The translations under genes were made by a program, and so were the position numbers. A DNA stretch of 64,000 nt, taken from positions 62,001-126,000 of the forward strand of contig CAWCWN010000001.1 of assembly GCA_963799245.1 (NCBI GenBank), given 5' to 3'. The notes beneath the pieces were generated by a model that saw only the letters and a program-made list of their open reading frames with translations, ran no database searches and had not been told where the DNA came from. The DNA is from CAWCWN01 sp963799245 (lineage in GTDB: Bacteria; Chloroflexota; Ktedonobacteria; Ktedonobacterales; Ktedonobacteraceae). Shown piece by piece: positions 63,841-64,000 of the stretch (the first letter of the stretch is position 1; the number at the start of each line of letters is the position of its first letter).

Positions 63841-64000
63841 ATGGTTCAATTCTTGGTCAAAAGGTTCATCGGTTTGATCTTTGTGCTATTTTTTATCACC
63901 TTGATCACCTTTACCCTCGGGCGCCTCGCCCCGGGTGACCCGATCGCCGGCATGTTAGGCCAGCATTACACCCAGCAAGCATACGCCAGCTCAAACATGC
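63841..64000 (+). CDS. Peptide ABC transporter permease (partial)
   Basis: From ATG 63841 the frame is open to the right edge, 53 codons. The opening (MVQFLVKRFIGLIFVLFFIT then LITFTLGRLAPGDPIAG) is the standard start of DppB/OppB-type permeases: one membrane helix and the APGDP motif. It forms the channel of the importer served by the preceding binding proteins. A purine-rich ggggagtaagggg lies upstream. The rest, presumably followed by a second permease and ATPases, is outside the window. Confidence 0.9.
   Translation, partial: MVQFLVKRFIGLIFVLFFITLITFTLGRLAPGDPIAGMLGQHYTQQAYASSNM

Overview
The window looks like a chromosomal piece of a large-genome, GC-rich bacterium of the phylum Chloroflexota, most likely the class Ktedonobacteria. 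This is inferred from gene content, not from a search: long HPF, MurT/GatD, LCP, RqcH and NrdR together with CoxD/CoxE-type maturation genes, an NRPS, Pro/Gln-rich cytoplasmic tails on cell-wall proteins, an ISAs1-type element and paralogous peptide-binding lipoproteins. No rRNA, tRNA or CRISPR array was seen.

Region 1 (1-16307, all minus strand) is an accessory block. Two NRPS genes (10365-16307, 6169-10338) run into an exopolysaccharide-type set: a GT2/polysaccharide-deacetylase fusion broken by one amber codon, a second GT2, a MOP-family flippase and a polytopic membrane protein that leaves the window. The flippase and the last protein share an unusual module, a CxxC zinc ribbon followed by 13-residue LEELETKKL-type repeats. 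The NRPS lacks the first half of its first condensation domain, and an IS6-type transposase remnant lies upstream.

Region 2 (16.7-29 kb) holds two small lipoproteins (one cupredoxin-like), an alpha/beta hydrolase, a coiled-coil membrane protein, a disulfide oxidoreductase, oligoendopeptidase F, a GT2 with a CysRS-tail-like N-terminus, manC and a fatty-acid desaturase. Between them lie decayed pieces: a truncated zwf joined tail-to-tail to a truncated csbD, a frameshifted and truncated ggt, and a DUF2231 remnant.

Region 3 (29-45.4 kb) is mostly housekeeping and envelope: a MurJ homologue with a long disordered head, homoserine dehydrogenase, a pseudokinase-FHA protein next to an LCP ligase, a CoxD-CoxE-CoxI-XdhC maturation set behind a promoter with a 14-bp palindrome, an M29 aminopeptidase, rqcH split by a frameshift in a poly-G ladder, gmk, glpX and an NAD-type isocitrate dehydrogenase.

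Region 4 (45.5-64 kb) has topA, a complete ISAs1-type insertion with 16-bp inverted ends and a 10-bp target duplication, murT-gatD, a ClpX-type zinc-finger protein, hpf, a DUF6788-like protein, nrdR, a large TPR protein, a 79-nt direct repeat, two conserved proteins of unknown function, and two oligopeptide-binding lipoproteins leading to a permease that runs off the right edge.

Four themes stand out. One is the tagged exopolysaccharide membrane proteins. A second is frequent gene decay. A third is long perfect hairpins without U-tracts at gene ends. The fourth is unusual domain fusions (CysRS tail-GT2, ClpX zinc finger-beta domain, pseudokinase-FHA).
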